Below are positions 14,539 through 15,817 of a stretch of DNA of 15,817 nt, piece by piece. Positions within the stretch are counted from its first letter, which is position 1. Each line of letters begins with the position of its first letter. The position numbers were made by a program, and so were the translations under genes. The notes beneath the pieces are model-generated. The model saw nothing but the letters and a program-made list of their open reading frames with translations. It made no database searches and was not told the origin of the DNA. The stretch comes from Acidobacteriota bacterium (lineage in GTDB: Bacteria; Acidobacteriota; Holophagae; Thermotomaculales; Thermotomaculaceae): NCBI GenBank assembly GCA_027067895.1, contig JAMOUY010000025.1, positions 1-15,817 of the forward strand, given 5' to 3'.

Positions 14539-15763
14539 AGATACCGAGTCGGTTAGAAACTTTTTAAGAGAAAAAATTTCGTCCCTTGTTTGTGATAAAT
14601 GCAGAATTTTTGAGGCGGAAAACGGGCTTGAAGGGGTAAAACTCGCCGAAAAGGTTAAGCCCGACATTATTTTTATTGACGTTGTAATGCCCAAACTCAA
14701 CGGCTATGTTGTGGCTATCAGGCTTAAAAATATGGAAAGTTTGAAAAATTCGGTTTTAATTGCAATGACGTCGGAAACTGATACGGACGTTGAGAAGAAA
14801 ATGCTTGCATTTTGCCATGATTTTCTTCCGAAGCCTATTGATGAAGCCAAGTTGAAAAAGATAGTGGCTAAGTATTTAAAGCAAAAAGGCGTAAGAAAGA
14901 AAACCTCTGTTGACGCCGAGTCTTTTGACGCAATTGCAAATGAAATTGTTTTGTCCCTGCAAGAAAAGGTAGAGGAATTGACGGTTGTAAACAGAGAGTT
15001 GCAGGAAAAAAACAAAACAATTGAAAGTTTATACAGGGAAGCGGACAGGGCGAAACTCAAACTTGAAGCCTTGATAAATTTCAGGCAGGATTTTCTTGAT
15101 TTTATCTTTCACGAAATTAAAGGGCCTCTTTCCGCAATTTTGGGAAATTCGGAGTTGTTGCAGTTAAAATTTTTCAGCGAATTGGGGGAAGAAGGAAATC
15201 TGATGGTTGAAAAAATCATCAACGCAAGTCTTAGAATAAAAAAACTAATGGACCAAATAGCCCGTTTCAATACCTTTGATTTTGAAATTAAGGGAAGAGG
15301 GTATGTAAAGATAGCGAAGGCTGTTGACGAAGTAATTTTGCGATACGGAAAATTTATTAAAGAGAAAAATTTAAGTGTAAAATTGGACTGCGACAACAAT
15401 TGCAGAATAAAAATAAACAGAGGGTTTCTCATAGAGATAATTGACCCTTTGATTAGAAACGCAATTGTTTTCAACAAAAACGGCGGGGCAATTGAGGTTT
15501 TGTGCAGGAAAGAAAACGATGAAAACGTAATTGAGATTTCCGATACGGGCATAGGAATGAATGAAAAACAGATTAAGCAGGCTTTTATTCCGTTTGTTCA
15601 ATTTATTGATGTTGAGCACTATAAAACACACAAACTGAAAGGGCTTGGTTTGGGGCTTGCAATGTGCAAAAAAATGGTTGAGATGGCAAGGGGAAGGATT
15701 TTTATAGAAAGCGAAATAGGGAAAGGCACAAAGGTTAAAATTATTCTGCCGGAGAGAATATGA
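14516..15763 (+). CDS. receiver-histidine kinase signalling protein
   Basis: This 415-residue soluble two-component protein has an N-terminal receiver and a C-terminal kinase. The REC domain (1-122) has IIEDT (Asp9), the phosphoacceptor in FIDVVMP (Asp55), TS at 85-86 and Lys106 in LPKP. A coiled coil spans about 140-190. HisKA has FHEIKGPLSAI with His199. The residue at the phosphatase Thr/Asn position is Gly203. The ATPase domain has an N-box Asn315, SDTGIGM (342-348) and GLGLGLAMCKKM (376-387). No membrane segment is visible. The start is TTG at 14516, supported by GGGAG 7 bases upstream; no in-frame ATG precedes the IIED strand. It overlaps tsaE by 23 bases. It is probably a middle relay controlled by another kinase. 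Its cognate partner is not seen. Confidence 0.9.
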   Translation: MKNILIIEDTESVRNFLREKISSLVCDKCRIFEAENGLEGVKLAEKVKPDIIFIDVVMPKLNGYVVAIRLKNMESLKNSVLIAMTSETDTDVEKKMLAFCHDFLPKPIDEAKLKKIVAKYLKQKGVRKKTSVDAESFDAIANEIVLSLQEKVEELTVVNRELQEKNKTIESLYREADRAKLKLEALINFRQDFLDFIFHEIKGPLSAILGNSELLQLKFFSELGEEGNLMVEKIINASLRIKKLMDQIARFNTFDFEIKGRGYVKIAKAVDEVILRYGKFIKEKNLSVKLDCDNNCRIKINRGFLIEIIDPLIRNAIVFNKNGGAIEVLCRKENDENVIEISDTGIGMNEKQIKQAFIPFVQFIDVEHYKTHKLKGLGLGLAMCKKMVEMARGRIFIESEIGKGTKVKIILPERI

Positions 15764-15817
15764 AGGAAGAAATTTTAAAAGCGATAGAGATTTATTTAAG
15801 CGAGGCGTATTCAAATT
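15760..15817 (+). CDS. partial gene start, product unknown
   Basis: An ATG overlapping the kinase stop by 4 bases (ATGA) begins a frame open to the window edge. It reads MKEEILKAIEIYLSEAYSN. GGAG at 15751-15754, 5 bases upstream, and the overlap arrangement make it a real continuation of the run. Nineteen helical, acidic residues do not allow a function call. Confidence 0.65.
   Translation, partial: MKEEILKAIEIYLSEAYSN

Noticed and set aside
15371..15814. 147-codon minus-strand open frame at the right edge
   Set aside because: It is antisense to the histidine kinase ATPase domain, whose N, G1 and G2 boxes are intact. The composition is that of a shadow frame.
1..15817. CRISPR arrays, tRNA/rRNA genes, IS elements or phage genes
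   Set aside because: No spaced direct repeats, cloverleaf, transposase or phage-like proteins were seen on either strand.

Overview
The window is a compact, AT-rich bacterial chromosome segment in which nearly every base is coding. It carries fourteen complete protein genes and a partial gene at each edge. A predicted outer-membrane beta-barrel and an AmgK-like sugar kinase of peptidoglycan recycling point to a Gram-negative cell envelope. The gene style is AGA/AGG arginine codons, lysine-rich proteins, DUF4388, J-domain and FHA regulatory proteins, and a KamA-like radical SAM enzyme. This suggests a low-GC, probably anaerobic member of a deep Gram-negative lineage, such as Acidobacteria, Deferribacteres or Deltaproteobacteria relatives. 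The phylum cannot be fixed from this sequence alone. No phage, IS element, CRISPR array, tRNA or rRNA was seen.

Layout. At 1-140 a gene leaves the window on the minus strand, divergent from the next pair. At 141-1489 (+) an exported thioredoxin-fold protein overlaps an AmgK-like kinase. At 1476-2649 (-) an outer-membrane barrel gene is followed after one base by rnhB (RNase HII), and rnhB overlaps the kinase tail by 14 bases. At 2725-3855 (-) lies a KamA-family radical SAM enzyme with its own strong extended -10 promoter. At 4012-7056 (-) a MaeB-type malic enzyme/phosphotransacetylase hybrid is followed by a G6/C6 hairpin and then a cyclic-nucleotide-binding plus FHA protein. glmS (7202-9034, +) diverges from maeB and meets, with a 3-base gap, a minus-strand gene for a DUF4388/MshEN-like/J-domain/TPR protein (9038-10576).

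From 10734 to the right edge (+) there is one tightly packed, probably polycistronic run. It holds a sodium:neurotransmitter-symporter-family transporter, a 72-aa CxxC/HxxC zinc-knuckle protein, an 85-aa single-pass membrane protein, nnrDE (NAD(P)HX repair), tsaE (tRNA t6A), a REC-histidine kinase starting at TTG, and the start of another gene. Neighbours overlap by 4, 8, 23 and 4 bases or are 1-9 bases apart.

Most genes are housekeeping (cell-wall precursor supply, RNA/DNA hybrid removal, malate/acetyl-CoA metabolism, metabolite repair, tRNA modification). Unusual signalling fusions are mixed in. The best leads for novelty are four. The KamA-like enzyme has its lysine-specificity residues replaced. 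The DUF4388/MshEN-like/J/TPR protein sits behind a perfect 8-bp-arm palindrome. The cNMP-FHA protein has no output domain. Two uncharacterised small proteins sit between a transporter and nnrDE.
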